The notes: generated by a model from the letters alone, not told the origin. A stretch of 39,133 bases of DNA from GCA-002722245 sp964230605 (GCA_964230605.1 CAXRIN010000080.1:1-39133); one strand, 5' to 3'. Shown: positions 1 to 10,021, counted from the stretch's first letter. Translations and numbers: made by a program.

Positions 1-61
1 TAAAATGAGTGATACAACTGTGTTCATCTGGAAACTCTTCAATAAACCTTAAAATATTCAT
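1..61 (-). CDS. IS1595/ISXO2-like transposase, N-terminal fragment (runs off window)
   Basis: An ATG at 61-59 opens a frame that runs off the left edge, giving 20 residues (MNILRFIEEFPDEHSCITHF). The F-P-D-E-x-S-C-x-x-H-F pattern resembles the start of IS1595/ISXO2-type transposases, which begin with a short helix just before a zinc ribbon. Only the start is visible, so the catalytic DDE/N residues cannot be checked. The 5' end of the element would lie roughly between 62 and 150. The family call is inferred from a very short peptide. Confidence 0.5.
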   Translation of the reverse strand, partial: MNILRFIEEFPDEHSCITHF

Positions 62-160
62 AACCAATCTTTTCTGTAAAGAAAGGTGTTCACTCCGTAC
101 TCAACTTACGGTTTAGGTATAATTGTGGGGAATCAGTAAAAATATAATATTAAAACAAAA

Positions 161-181
161 GAGCCGCTCTACAAGCGGCTC
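161..181 (-). terminator. Terminator of the five-repeat chitinase gene
   Basis: An 8-bp perfect stem (GAGCCGCT/AGCGGCTC) with a 5-nt loop is followed on the minus strand by a T-rich tract. It lies 24 nt past the stop codon of the chitinase gene at 205. Confidence 0.8.
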
Positions 182-204
182 TTTCAATCATATATCTTCA
201 CCAT

Positions 205-3200
205 TTATTTAGTGATCACTAAACTTGCTTTGTAAGCTTTCTCTTGAGCTATTACTTCTACAAAGTATAATCCACTTTCGATATTCTCAACTTCAAACTG
301 TACTATATTTCCTGCAACAGCATTTACATTGCGAGAATCTACTAACTGCCCCATTGAGTTGTATAATCTAACAATTCCACTTTCTGCTTTAATTGAATTT
401 AAATCAATGTTCACAATATCATTCGCAGGGTTAGGATAAACATTAATTTCAGTAGAAATAACTTCATTAACTCCAGTAGTAATACCACAGTTTTCAGTAA
501 CATCTACAGTAGCTCTTCCACATGCACCAGCTCCACCTGATACAAATACCCAATTATAAACACCTACATGAGTATGTTGGATAGTTGAAGGATAAGTACT
601 TGATTGGAAAGGTTGATTTACTCCAATAATTTCTGCAACACCTGATACTGAATATTCAGGATTACTATAACCTACATCTATCCCTGCTCCAACATTCACA
701 ACCTGAATAGAAAATGTACTTCCTATAAAAGACATCTCATAGTTACCTGCCGGTAATTCTATTCCCAATTCAGCTGTATTTAAAGGATACGGTGCAAAAC
801 CACTTGTAGAAACACCATCAGCTAATTCTACTTGTTTAGTCTCTACAACGTTATTTGTACCATACTCATAAATAGTTACAATTACAGTGTAAGGTCCTGA
901 TGCTTTCCATCCAAAAACAAAATCCATAGATTCCAAGGTTACATCATCAAATGTGTTAAAAACCATTCTATGATCATTCCATCCAAAATCAGATGAAAAA
1001 TCAGTCCAAGATGCGGTTGAATAAGCTTCAGTAGCACCAACTGTAACAGGATCACCACCTGGTTCTTGTACATAAAATGTTTTTGTCTCATCCTCACCTA
1101 CAAGGCTTCCATCTACTTCTAATGATGCTCCTGATGAAATTGGTTCCCCTCCTGTAGCAACTGTATAAAAATCATAAGTTCCGCCACCACCTGTAACTGT
1201 TAAAGTAACACTATTTGGTGAAGATGAAGAACAAAACTCTCCATTATTTGAAGCGTTTACTTGTAACTTTTGTGAACCTCCATCAGCTACAGTAATTTCA
1301 TCGGATCTTACACAATTATCAGGAGCAGTGACTTCAGCTTTATATGTACCTGGAGCAGATGCGGTGTAAGTTGTTGATGTAAAACCATCTATTTCAACAT
1401 CATCTTTATACCATTTAAGTGATTCTCCTGTTTCAAGTGTAACATTCGCGTCTAAAGTAACCGTCAACCCTGAACAAAGACTTAAATTATCCCCTAATGC
1501 AGGAGTTGAACATGTAGTTTCAGCCACTTCTATTTCATCTTGTTCAGAACAAGATAATCCATTACTTACAACAACTTTATAAGTACCTAATGCAGTCGCA
1601 GTATATGTTGTACCGCTATATCCCCATTGTTGAACTCCGTCTTTATACCAAGCAATAGTTTCACCGCTCTTAAGTGTAATGTTTGCATCTAGCAGAACTG
1701 AACTACCATCAAATCCTTTATCCCCTCCTAAATCAGGAGTAGAACAAATTACAGCCACTACGGTTTCATCTTCCTCAACACAATCAGCACCTGTTACAAC
1801 TACTTTATAGGTTCCAACTACAGTTGCAGTATAAGTAACTCCTGTTGCATTCCAAATTGGAGTAGTACTTCCATCTTTATACCATGCTATTGTTTCTCCA
1901 TCTTGAAGTGCATCAATATTAGAATTCAAAACAACTGAACCTCCAGTTAATTCGGTGGTGTCAGCTAAAGAAGGTTTCGAACATGTTGGTCCCTCTCCTT
2001 CGTTGTAAATTATAATTTCATCTTCTCCTGTACATCCAGGCCTAGTAGTAACAGCTTTGTATGTTCCAGCCGAGGTTGCTGTATAAGTTGTATTTGTTGC
2101 TCCATCGATTAGAACATTGTCCTTATACCAAGCAATTGTTTCTCCACTAGCAAGTGTAATATTAGCATCTAAAACAGTGCTTCCAGACACCAACTCTTTA
2201 TCCTTCCCTAGTGTAGGTTCTGAACAGATAAACACTTCAGCCGAAATAATAATTGCATCTTCTCTAGTACAATCTGTTCCTGTAACCACAACTTTATAAA
2301 TTCCGGTTGCAGTAGCGGTATATGTTGTGCTCGTTGCTCCATCAATTAAAACATTATCTTTATACCAAGCAATTGATTCACCGTCTTTAAGGGTAATGTT
2401 TGCATCTAAACTAGCTGAACCTCCAGAAAGTTCTTTATCAGCACCTAATGCCGGAGCAGAACAATTATTTACAACTACATTTTGGAAATCACAAGATGTA
2501 TATTTCTGCATAGTACCACCTGAATTACATACAGTCCAATACTCACCCATATCCTCATTCGCAATTTCACTCGACGTGAACCCTACAAGATCCATATAGT
2601 ACTTGTATAATTTAGATCTTAAAAGTGGTTTAGCATTAGTACCTCTACACTCTACATCTCCATTAATAATATTTACGGTATGTAAAAATCCTTTTTTACT
2701 CATTAACGCCGAAGAATAAGACGTTGCCGATTCGTCATAAATTTCTTGCATTACTTGGTGACATGAAGGTTTAGGACACTGTGGAGTCATCCAGAACCAA
2801 ATAGCACTCATTAAAGACAATTCACCGTCAGTTTCTAACGCATCTGGGTTTGTTACTAATCTTGTGTCATTGTATAGAAAATCACTAAAGTTACCATAGT
2901 TATAGAAGTATGAAATTTGAATAGGTCCTCTCCCATAATAACATTTCCCGTTAGCAGGTGAATAATCACCTGTTGAACCAGTAGTATAACAATTAGATGG
3001 TCGTTGAGTCGGATCCCCTCCAGGACCCAGCTCTCTTAGCCAATATAACCCCCATTTCCCATGATCACCAGCTTCTCCTGATCCTGGTTCATTCCAACCA
3101 CCAGTGGTTTCTTTAGTAATATTAGCAAAGAATGCAGCTAATTCTCTTTTATCGTTAAAATCATCTCCAGTATTACAGAAAGTCCCATAATCAACTGTAT

Positions 3201-3525
3201 AATCATCACCAGACCAAGAAGAACTTGTAATCACATATGTATAAGATGTACCATCCGATTTCGAAACAGCTACGGAAGTACCTTGTCCATTAGCACCTGT
3301 AGAAAATGTAACAGAGTATTCTGATAATTTATCAACAGCAGATTTAAATCTGGCATAGGAATAGAAGTCGTCTGTTGCTCCTTGAGGGTGACCAGCCTGA
3401 GCTCTATTAGGAAATATTGCATTCCAATCAGACTCTGAAATTAAATTTGCAATGTTTTGGTTCGCAGCACTGACAGAAAAAACAGTCAAAAACGCTACAA
3501 TGCTAGATAGAATTTTCTTTTTCAT
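205..3525 (-). CDS. Secreted GH19 chitinase with five Ig-like repeats and T9SS sorting tail
   Basis: This is an 1106-residue secreted glycoside hydrolase predicted to cut chitin. Residues 1-20 are a signal peptide. The GH19 domain spans about 25-350. Glu139 in KETTGG and Glu165 in YWLREL fit the family's acid and base, and YYGRGPIQIS (197-206) is the substrate-loop signature. Five Ig-like modules of about 78 residues follow (355-748), each opening with CSxPxLG and containing A/KWYKD and TYTAT. Residues about 752-1020 form a C-terminal beta-rich region also present in the second chitinase at 24568. The last 80 residues (VYPNPANDIVNIDL to the final ITK) are a type A T9SS sorting domain, so export across the outer membrane and surface release are expected. 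It is monocistronic, with its own terminator. Confidence 0.93.
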   Translation of the reverse strand: MKKKILSSIVAFLTVFSVSAANQNIANLISESDWNAIFPNRAQAGHPQGATDDFYSYARFKSAVDKLSEYSVTFSTGANGQGTSVAVSKSDGTSYTYVITSSSWSGDDYTVDYGTFCNTGDDFNDKRELAAFFANITKETTGGWNEPGSGEAGDHGKWGLYWLRELGPGGDPTQRPSNCYTTGSTGDYSPANGKCYYGRGPIQISYFYNYGNFSDFLYNDTRLVTNPDALETDGELSLMSAIWFWMTPQCPKPSCHQVMQEIYDESATSYSSALMSKKGFLHTVNIINGDVECRGTNAKPLLRSKLYKYYMDLVGFTSSEIANEDMGEYWTVCNSGGTMQKYTSCDFQNVVVNNCSAPALGADKELSGGSASLDANITLKDGESIAWYKDNVLIDGATSTTYTATATGIYKVVVTGTDCTREDAIIISAEVFICSEPTLGKDKELVSGSTVLDANITLASGETIAWYKDNVLIDGATNTTYTATSAGTYKAVTTRPGCTGEDEIIIYNEGEGPTCSKPSLADTTELTGGSVVLNSNIDALQDGETIAWYKDGSTTPIWNATGVTYTATVVGTYKVVVTGADCVEEDETVVAVICSTPDLGGDKGFDGSSVLLDANITLKSGETIAWYKDGVQQWGYSGTTYTATALGTYKVVVSNGLSCSEQDEIEVAETTCSTPALGDNLSLCSGLTVTLDANVTLETGESLKWYKDDVEIDGFTSTTYTASAPGTYKAEVTAPDNCVRSDEITVADGGSQKLQVNASNNGEFCSSSSPNSVTLTVTGGGGTYDFYTVATGGEPISSGASLEVDGSLVGEDETKTFYVQEPGGDPVTVGATEAYSTASWTDFSSDFGWNDHRMVFNTFDDVTLESMDFVFGWKASGPYTVIVTIYEYGTNNVVETKQVELADGVSTSGFAPYPLNTAELGIELPAGNYEMSFIGSTFSIQVVNVGAGIDVGYSNPEYSVSGVAEIIGVNQPFQSSTYPSTIQHTHVGVYNWVFVSGGAGACGRATVDVTENCGITTGVNEVISTEINVYPNPANDIVNIDLNSIKAESGIVRLYNSMGQLVDSRNVNAVAGNIVQFEVENIESGLYFVEVIAQEKAYKASLVITK
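1282..2463 (-). repeat. Five tandem Ig-like repeats within the chitinase
   Basis: Five protein repeats lie at residues about 355-430, 434-510, 515-593, 594-670 and 672-748. Each carries a leading CSxPxL, DANITL, the WYKD strand, TTYTAT and a late Cys that probably pairs with the first. The first two share WYKDNVLIDGAT; the later ones diverge. The single repeat in the chitinase at 24568 is closest to repeat 1. Confidence 0.85.
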
Positions 3526-3695
3526 AGTATTAGGTATAAATCCTACAAAAGGACAATTATTGGATATATCCTAAACTACTAATTAAAACAGCCTATGTAA
3601 AGTGATTCTAAAACGAATTCAGAAACAGGAATACAACCTAAAAAACATGAAAAAACCCCTTTTAAAAACCTGTAAAACAAATTCTTAAAACAAAA

Positions 3696-3720
3696 AAAAG
3701 ACCACTTGAAGTAGTCTTTT
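3696..3720 (-). terminator. Terminator of the nqr operon
   Basis: An inverted repeat (AAAAGAC...GTCTTTT) with an imperfect inner stem ends in a run of T on the minus strand, 20 nt after the nqrF stop. Confidence 0.7.
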
Positions 3721-3740
3721 TAATATAAAGTTTTATGATT

Positions 3741-5033
3741 CTATCCTCCGAAATCATCGAATGAAACATTCTCTGGTGGGATTCCCCAATCTTCAGTCAT
3801 TTTAATAACTGCTTGGTTCATCATTGGAGGTCCACAGAAATAGAATTCAATATCTTCTGGTGCATCATGATGCTTTAATTGATGTTCAATTACAGCGTTG
3901 TGTACAAAACCTAAGAAACCATCTCCTTCATCATCTATCGACTTCTTCTCTTTCCAATTATCTGCCTCTTCTGGCTCTGATAATACAATGTGGAATTGGA
4001 AGTTCGGGAATTCTCTTTCTATTTGACGGAAATCCTCTTCATAGAATAATTCTTTCTTCGATCTACCTCCGTACCAGTAAGTTACTTTCCTACCTGTTTT
4101 TAAAGTATGAAATAAGTGGAATAAATGCGATCTCATTGGTGCCATTCCAGCTCCCCCTCCGATGTAAATCATTTCTGCATCAGTTTCCTTAATAAAGAAC
4201 TCTCCATAAGGTCCTGAAATTGTAACGATATCACCAACTTTTCTTGAGAAAACGAAAGAAGAACAAACTCCAGGATTTACATCCATCCAGTCGTTTTTAT
4301 CTCTATCCCATGGTGGAGTAGCGATACGAATGGTTAACATAATAATGTTTCCTTCTGCAGGGTGGTTAGCCATTGAATAAGCACGGAAACAAGGTTCAGC
4401 ATTAACCATTTTTAATTTCCATAAACCAAATCTATCCCAGTCAGACTTAAACTTATCTGGTCCAGCAGGATCAGATGGATCCGGTTCAATATTAATATCT
4501 TTTGAGAAGTCAACAGTTAAAGCTGGTACATCAACCTGTATGTATCCACCTGCTTGGAAATCTAAAGTTTCTCCTTCTGGTAACTTAACAGTAAATGCTT
4601 TAATAAAAGTTGCAACGTTATAGTTAGAAATAACCTCACAATCCCACTTTTTAATACCAAAGATTTCAGCTGGAATTTGAACTTCCATGTCTTGCTTAAC
4701 CTTAACCTGACAACCTAATCTGTAGTTCTCAGCAATATGCTTTCTTGAGAAGTAAGGTTTTTCAGTTGGTAAAATTTCTCCACCACCTGAATGAACTTGA
4801 CACTCACACATTGCACAAGTACCACCTCCACCACAAGCTGATGGTAAAAATATTTTGTTATTACCAAGAGTAGATAATAAAGTACCTCCTGCATCAGTCT
4901 CAATAACTTTTTCTCCATTAATTGTAATCTTCACCTTTCCAGATGGAGACAATTTTGCCTTTGCGAATAATAGTAGAGCTACTAACAATAATACTACTAC
5001 TAAGAAAACCGCTACACTTATAACTATAGTCAT
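3741..5033 (-). CDS. nqrF: Na+-translocating NADH:quinone reductase subunit F
   Basis: NqrF is the NADH-oxidising entry subunit of Na+-NQR and passes electrons through FAD and a [2Fe-2S] centre. The 430-residue protein has one N-terminal membrane helix (4-25). A ferredoxin domain follows with cluster ligands Cys67, Cys73, Cys76 and Cys108. The flavin site is RAYS (217-220), the NADH site GGGAGMAP (292-299), and FCGPPMMN lies near the C terminus. The order matches the family, and the cysteine spacing is that of known NqrF proteins. It is the last gene of the operon, 33 nt after nqrE, and is followed by a terminator. Confidence 0.97.
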   Translation of the reverse strand: MTIVISVAVFLVVVLLLVALLLFAKAKLSPSGKVKITINGEKVIETDAGGTLLSTLGNNKIFLPSACGGGGTCAMCECQVHSGGGEILPTEKPYFSRKHIAENYRLGCQVKVKQDMEVQIPAEIFGIKKWDCEVISNYNVATFIKAFTVKLPEGETLDFQAGGYIQVDVPALTVDFSKDINIEPDPSDPAGPDKFKSDWDRFGLWKLKMVNAEPCFRAYSMANHPAEGNIIMLTIRIATPPWDRDKNDWMDVNPGVCSSFVFSRKVGDIVTISGPYGEFFIKETDAEMIYIGGGAGMAPMRSHLFHLFHTLKTGRKVTYWYGGRSKKELFYEEDFRQIEREFPNFQFHIVLSEPEEADNWKEKKSIDDEGDGFLGFVHNAVIEHQLKHHDAPEDIEFYFCGPPMMNQAVIKMTEDWGIPPENVSFDDFGG

Positions 5034-5066
5034 ATCTATTGAATATAAAAGTTCCTCTTCTCTTTA

Positions 5067-5699
5067 TTAAAGTTTAATACCTAAGAATGCCATGAAAGCA
5101 ATTCCCATTAATCCAGTGATGATAAAAGTAATCCCTAAACCTCTTAATGGAGCAGGTACATTCGAATAACGAATTTTTTCTCTAATCGCAGCTAGAGCAA
5201 CGATTGCTAACCACCATCCGATTCCTGAACCGAAAGCAAAAGCAGTTGCCTCACCAATTGAAGCATATTGTCTTTCTTGCATAAATAAAGCACCTCCAAG
5301 GATAGAACAGTTTACCGCGATAAGTGGTAAGAAGATTCCTAAAGCTCCATATAAAGCAGGAGCAAATTTCTCAACAACCATTTCAACCAACTGTACAATC
5401 GAAGCAACAACCGCGATGAACATGATGAATGAAAGGAAAGATAAATCCATTGTGTTATCTCCATTTATACCATAAGATGCATCCAACCATTCTAAAGCAC
5501 CTTCAGCTAACACATAGTTTTCTAATAAGTAGTTTACTGGAACAGTTACAACTAATACGAAGATAACCGCTGCACCTAACCCAGAAGCTGTTTTTACAGA
5601 CTTAGACACCGCCAAGTAAGAACACATACCTAAGAAGTAGGCGAAAATCATGTTCTCGACGAAAATACTCTTTACAATTATGTTTACGTAATCTAACAT
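5067..5699 (-). CDS. nqrE: Na+-translocating NADH:quinone reductase subunit E
   Basis: NqrE is a 210-residue integral membrane subunit that, with NqrD, forms the inverted-topology pair carrying the intramembrane iron centre. Six hydrophobic segments are visible. It begins MLDYVNIIVKSIFVENM, typical of NqrE, and has Cys in the first and middle membrane segments (FLGMCSYLAVS and VNCSILGGALFM), the positions used for the shared Fe site. It lies 30 nt after nqrD and before nqrF. Family homology to RnfA is expected, but the operon order settles it as NqrE. Confidence 0.96.
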   Translation of the reverse strand: MLDYVNIIVKSIFVENMIFAYFLGMCSYLAVSKSVKTASGLGAAVIFVLVVTVPVNYLLENYVLAEGALEWLDASYGINGDNTMDLSFLSFIMFIAVVASIVQLVEMVVEKFAPALYGALGIFLPLIAVNCSILGGALFMQERQYASIGEATAFAFGSGIGWWLAIVALAAIREKIRYSNVPAPLRGLGITFIITGLMGIAFMAFLGIKL

Positions 5700-5729
5700 C
5701 TCTCTTAATTTTCTCGATTAAATAATTGA

Positions 5730-6386
5730 TTAATTCTCTTCGATTAGTTTTCTGTTTTTAGATCTCTGAACCCAAATAACTGAAGCCACTAGGAATAAAG
5801 CAATTGGTGATAATAACATTAAACCATTGTGCTCATAAAATCCTCCGTTGTCAATCAACCAAGAATCAGGAATGAATTTGATTCCCCAAACTGAACCTGA
5901 TCCAAATACTTCACGAACAAAACCAACTACTAATAAAATCCAAGTATATCCAAAAGCATTACCGATGGCATCTAAAAAAGCAGGTCCTGGCTTGTTACCA
6001 AGAGCAAAAGCTTCTAAACGTCCCATGATAATACAGTTTGTAATAATTAAACCAACGAATACTGAAAGTTGCTTTGATACTTCATAAACGTATGCTTTAA
6101 GAATTTGATCAACCGTAATTACCAACGTTGCTACAATAACAAGCTGAACAATGATTCTGATTTTGTCTGGAATTAAATTTCTTATTAATGACACAACCAC
6201 GTTAGCCATTATTAATACGAATAATACAGACATAGACATTACAAATGCGTTTTCTAACATAATTGTAATTGCCAATGCAGAACAAATTCCTAATACTTGA
6301 ATTGAAATCGGGTTAGAATCGTTTAACGGATCCTTGATCAATTTCATGTTCTTTTTAGAAAACAATGATTCTTTTTGTGTACTCAT
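5730..6386 (-). CDS. nqrD: Na+-translocating NADH:quinone reductase subunit D
   Basis: NqrD is a 218-residue membrane subunit homologous to RnfE and the partner of NqrE. It has a soluble N terminus and about six membrane helices. Cysteines sit in LGICSALAIT near the first helix and in TNCIIMGRLEAFALGN, the conserved half-site of the NqrD/E iron centre. It lies 33 nt after nqrC in the operon. It has no unusual features. Confidence 0.96.
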   Translation of the reverse strand: MSTQKESLFSKKNMKLIKDPLNDSNPISIQVLGICSALAITIMLENAFVMSMSVLFVLIMANVVVSLIRNLIPDKIRIIVQLVIVATLVITVDQILKAYVYEVSKQLSVFVGLIITNCIIMGRLEAFALGNKPGPAFLDAIGNAFGYTWILLVVGFVREVFGSGSVWGIKFIPDSWLIDNGGFYEHNGLMLLSPIALFLVASVIWVQRSKNRKLIEEN

Positions 6387-6419
6387 TGTGATTTATTTAA
6401 ACTTTAAAACTCTTTTTAA

Positions 6420-7157
6420 TTACTTTATTTCGTTACCAAATGCTCTCATGTAAGGCTTGAAACCAGGCTCTAACATCTCACCTACTCCATTTGAAGTAAT
6501 TGTAGCACCAGCGATTGCATCAATTTCATGGTTAGGATTTTTCAAACCACCTTTAACAACTTTGATTCCGTAGTATTTACCTTCATCACTCATGATCTTC
6601 TTGGTTGTTGAAGTAAATAAATCTTGGAAAGTTTGTTCAGCAATCTTAGCACCTAAACCAGGTGTTTCACCTTTATGGTCAAAAACAACTCCTTCAATAG
6701 TGTTTTTGTCAGAACCTAAAGCGATATATCCCCAAATTGGCCCCCATAAACCGTTACCAGCCATAGGAATAATGTATTTCTCTTTTCCAGCATCCTTAAA
6801 AGTAAACATTGGATATTTTCTGATAGAAGCATCGTTTTTGGTAGCCTTAAACTCTTTTACGATGTCAATATTAAAAGCTTTTTCACCTTCAATTTCATTA
6901 CCATTAACATCAAAAACATTTTGAGCAATCTTTTCGTCAAAGATTTTTGAAATCTCAGCCTTCTCCATTGCTTTTAAATCTTCCATTTTGTAAGCTCCAG
7001 CAGCAGCCAAAATGAATTGTCTTTTTTCATTATCAACATTCGCTTTTTGAGCCGGCTTTAAGCTTGTAGCTAAAGTTGCTAATAAAGCTCCACAAATAGT
7101 TACCAAAACTATTGCAAATGTTACTGTGTATCCTATACTATTTTTATTTACAGCCAT
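6420..7157 (-). CDS. nqrC: Na+-translocating NADH:quinone reductase subunit C
   Basis: NqrC is a 245-residue protein anchored by one N-terminal helix (about 9-31), with a periplasmic FMN domain. The covalent FMN site is visible as DAIAGAT, with Thr219 as the linkage residue; family members usually have S/TGAT here. GLWGPIWGYIAL and GETPGLGAKI are conserved FMN-domain segments. Flavinylation would need an ApbE transferase, which is not in this window. It lies 12 nt after nqrB. Confidence 0.96.
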   Translation of the reverse strand: MAVNKNSIGYTVTFAIVLVTICGALLATLATSLKPAQKANVDNEKRQFILAAAGAYKMEDLKAMEKAEISKIFDEKIAQNVFDVNGNEIEGEKAFNIDIVKEFKATKNDASIRKYPMFTFKDAGKEKYIIPMAGNGLWGPIWGYIALGSDKNTIEGVVFDHKGETPGLGAKIAEQTFQDLFTSTTKKIMSDEGKYYGIKVVKGGLKNPNHEIDAIAGATITSNGVGEMLEPGFKPYMRAFGNEIK

Positions 7158-7169
7158 TTCTCTAATTAA

Positions 7170-8435
7170 TTAGTGGTTTGATGAATGTAATTTTGCTCTT
7201 TGTAATCTTTCTTTAATGTTTCCTTGAACAACATAATGATCAATTAAAGGAGCCATAACGTTCATGAAAAGAATAGCTAACATCATACCTTCAGGGTATG
7301 CTGGGTTAAATACTCTAATTGTGATTGCTAACAACCCAATAAAGAAACCGTAAAGAACTTTACCTACTTCAGTTTGTGCTGCAGAAACAGGATCTGTAGC
7401 CATGAAAACTAAACCGAACATAAATCCTCCTGAAGTTAAGTGCTCCAATGGACCAACTGTCATGTATGGATTTAATCCAGCTGTATTAAAAATTAAAGTC
7501 ATGAATAATGCCCCGAAAATTCCAGAAGCCATGATCTTCCATGATGCTACACCTGTATGTAATAATAAACCTGCACCGATTAAAATTGCGATAACTGAAG
7601 TTTCTCCGATTGAACCAGGAACCCATCCAATTAAACCGTCAACCCAAGTAGGAATAGCTTCTAACGCTTGCATTCCTGCTTCCATACCTTTCTCCTTAGC
7701 AATACCAATAGTTTGGTTAAACTTAGCAAGAATAGTAGCTCCAGCAGTAGCATCAATCTCACCAACTTTTTGACCAAGTTCGTTTAATACAACACCTGCT
7801 TTTTCCGAGAAACCATCAGGTAAATCAGTATTAACCCATGCTTTATCTCCAGACATTTGCTTTGGGTATGCAAAGAATAAAAATGCTCTGGCAGTTAATG
7901 CTGGGTTTAAGATATTCATTCCTGTACCTCCAAATACTTCTTTACCGAATACTACTGCGAAAGCAGTTGCAACAGCTACCATCCATAACGGAGTATCAGC
8001 AGGAACAATTAAAGGAATTAACATCCCTGATACTAAGAAACCTTCCTCAATTGGATGTCCTTTAGCAATACAGAAACCAAACTCAACTCCTAAACCAACA
8101 ACATAAGAAACAACAACTACAGGTAAAACCTTGATTACTCCAAATAATACTTGCTCTAAGAATCCAAACTCTTCTAATAAACCTAAAGCTTTATAGTGTT
8201 GGAAACCTGTATTCCAGATTCCAAACAATAAACAAGGAACCAATGCTTGGATAACAGTGTTCATTGTTCTCTTTAAATCTACAGCATCACGAATATGCAC
8301 ACCTTTTTTAGTAACGTGCTTCGGCGTAAATAAGAATGTAGCAAAACCGTCGAAAACTGGAAACCACTTTTCGTATTTACCTCCCTTTTCAAAGTTCGGC
8401 TCCATTTTGTCTACAAGTCTTTCTAAAAACTTCAT
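7170..8435 (-). CDS. nqrB: Na+-translocating NADH:quinone reductase subunit B
   Basis: NqrB is the 421-residue membrane subunit that holds covalent FMN and riboflavin and forms the sodium path. About ten helices are visible. DATAGAT places the FMN-linked Thr at 234, close to the family's usual position. GGTGMNILNPALTARAF and MATDPVSAAQT are NqrB/RnfD signatures. It starts 36 nt after the nqrA stop. Confidence 0.96.
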   Translation of the reverse strand: MKFLERLVDKMEPNFEKGGKYEKWFPVFDGFATFLFTPKHVTKKGVHIRDAVDLKRTMNTVIQALVPCLLFGIWNTGFQHYKALGLLEEFGFLEQVLFGVIKVLPVVVVSYVVGLGVEFGFCIAKGHPIEEGFLVSGMLIPLIVPADTPLWMVAVATAFAVVFGKEVFGGTGMNILNPALTARAFLFFAYPKQMSGDKAWVNTDLPDGFSEKAGVVLNELGQKVGEIDATAGATILAKFNQTIGIAKEKGMEAGMQALEAIPTWVDGLIGWVPGSIGETSVIAILIGAGLLLHTGVASWKIMASGIFGALFMTLIFNTAGLNPYMTVGPLEHLTSGGFMFGLVFMATDPVSAAQTEVGKVLYGFFIGLLAITIRVFNPAYPEGMMLAILFMNVMAPLIDHYVVQGNIKERLQRAKLHSSNH

Positions 8436-8471
8436 CTTTCTTTATCTAATGGAATTAATGAATCTAATTAA

Positions 8472-9983
8472 TTAAGCGCACTCCTTTTTAACCAAGTCTA
8501 AACCAGCTTGAAGAATTTCTTGAACTGGTTGTTTAGAAGTACAAGCGAATTCACACAATGCGAAATCTTCAGGAGCTACTTCGTAAATCCCTAATCCTTC
8601 CATTGCATCAATATCTTCAACTAAACAAGACTTTAATAATTGAACTGGGTAAACACTCATAGGTAAAACCTTTTCGTATTCACCAGATACTACAAATGCT
8701 CTTGGTTCACCGTTCATATTCGTATTTAAACGATATGCTTTGCTTGGCATCATCCAAGACCAAAGTGTACGGCTTAATGAGAATTTATTTGGTTGAATTG
8801 GAACCATCCATCCAAATAAATCATACTTATTTCCTTCAGGTAAAACAGTAACCTGGGAATCATAGAATCCTAAGAAACCGTCTTTCTCAACTTTAGTTCC
8901 CGTTAATGGGTTTCCTGAAATATATCTCGGAGCTTCTTCAGCTTCCTTAACATTGCTTTCAAGAATACCTGCTAGATTTTGTCCGATTGTTACATTGTAG
9001 TACTCAGGAGTTTTTACCTCAGAACCTACTAAAGCAATCACTTTCTTTGCATTTAGTTTTCCTGTTCTTAAAAACTCTCCAATCATTGCAACATCTTGAG
9101 CGTTAACTGTCCAAACAACTTCCCCTTTATTTACTGGGTTAATATGATGGATTTGAATACCAACGTTACCAGCTGGATGTTGACCAGTAATTTCTCCGAT
9201 ATATACATTTTTAGCTTTAGTGAATAAATCACTTGCCTTTCCGTACTTTTCTTTGATTTCTTGAATAGCCTTGTAAGAACCCATTCCAACAGCAGTTGAG
9301 TTAACAGCTGTTTTGTAGTCTACTTCAACAGTTTTACCTGTATCATCAGTATATACAAACTTATCTTCAACATTAAACCTTACTTCTTTCGATGTAGGGA
9401 TATTAAGGTTAACAAGACCTGTTTTAGAAAACTTTGCTAAAGCATCAATCCCTGCTTGGAAATCCTCTTCTCTTCCTTCTAATAAGAAATCGTAATCGGG
9501 AGCCAATGGGCTTGAATCAAAAGCAGAAACGAAAACCGCTTTAGGCTGATCAGCAGGATTTGCAATACAATTAAAAGGACGTTGCTTAACGAATGGCCAA
9601 AGACCAGCTCCTAATAATTTTGATTTCAAATCTTCAACTGATGCATTTGCGATATCCTTAGCACCAAAATCTTCAGCATCATTTGCACCGTCTACTTTAA
9701 TTCTAATTTCTAGAATTACACGACGAGCACCACGAACGATTTCAACAATCTCTCCAGAAACAGGAGAAGAAAATTTGATATCCTCGTTTTCTTTGTCGAA
9801 GAATATTGGTGTTCCAGCTTTAACTTTTGCACCTTCTCTTAAAATTAATTTTGGGATTACCCCGTGGAAATCAGATGGCTTTATAGCAACCACGTCTGAC
9901 ACCGGAGCGTCAACTTTAACGCGGTTTGCGACACCTTGTAACTTGATGTCCGCCCCTTTTCTCAGCTTTACTTGTACTGACAT
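8472..9983 (-). CDS. nqrA: Na+-translocating NADH:quinone reductase subunit A
   Basis: NqrA is the 503-residue soluble, cytoplasm-facing subunit of the pump. The start SVQVKLRKGADIKLQG, and GVIPKLILREGAKVKAGTP with its hammerhead-like SPVSGEIVEIVRGARR, match the family. The C-terminal half contains GQHPAGNVGIQIHHINPV and CLVEDIDAMEGLGIYE. It is first in the operon, downstream of a TAATTTTG promoter element. At 503 residues it looks somewhat longer than the roughly 450 I expect for NqrA; I did not locate a clear insertion. Confidence 0.95.
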   Translation of the reverse strand: MSVQVKLRKGADIKLQGVANRVKVDAPVSDVVAIKPSDFHGVIPKLILREGAKVKAGTPIFFDKENEDIKFSSPVSGEIVEIVRGARRVILEIRIKVDGANDAEDFGAKDIANASVEDLKSKLLGAGLWPFVKQRPFNCIANPADQPKAVFVSAFDSSPLAPDYDFLLEGREEDFQAGIDALAKFSKTGLVNLNIPTSKEVRFNVEDKFVYTDDTGKTVEVDYKTAVNSTAVGMGSYKAIQEIKEKYGKASDLFTKAKNVYIGEITGQHPAGNVGIQIHHINPVNKGEVVWTVNAQDVAMIGEFLRTGKLNAKKVIALVGSEVKTPEYYNVTIGQNLAGILESNVKEAEEAPRYISGNPLTGTKVEKDGFLGFYDSQVTVLPEGNKYDLFGWMVPIQPNKFSLSRTLWSWMMPSKAYRLNTNMNGEPRAFVVSGEYEKVLPMSVYPVQLLKSCLVEDIDAMEGLGIYEVAPEDFALCEFACTSKQPVQEILQAGLDLVKKECA

Positions 9984-10013
9984 TCTCTCTTAATTGGGTG
10001 ATAAATCAGTCGG

Positions 10014-10021
10014 CAAAATTA
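10014..10021 (-). promoter_or_regulatory. Promoter -7 element of the nqr operon
   Basis: TAATTTTG on the minus strand fits the Bacteroidota -7 consensus TAnnTTTG. It lies 30 nt before the nqrA ATG, so a leader of about 25 nt is expected. I see no perfect -33 TTG. Confidence 0.6.

Noticed and set aside
1282..2463. Regular repeats considered as a CRISPR array
   Set aside because: They are about 230-nt, in-frame protein repeats with diverged copies and no short spacers, inside a chitinase gene.
3824..8475. Several open frames of 70-120 codons on the plus strand across the nqr genes
   Set aside because: They lie opposite well-recognised nqr genes, lack protein-like composition and have no promoter or family features; they are reverse-strand shadows.
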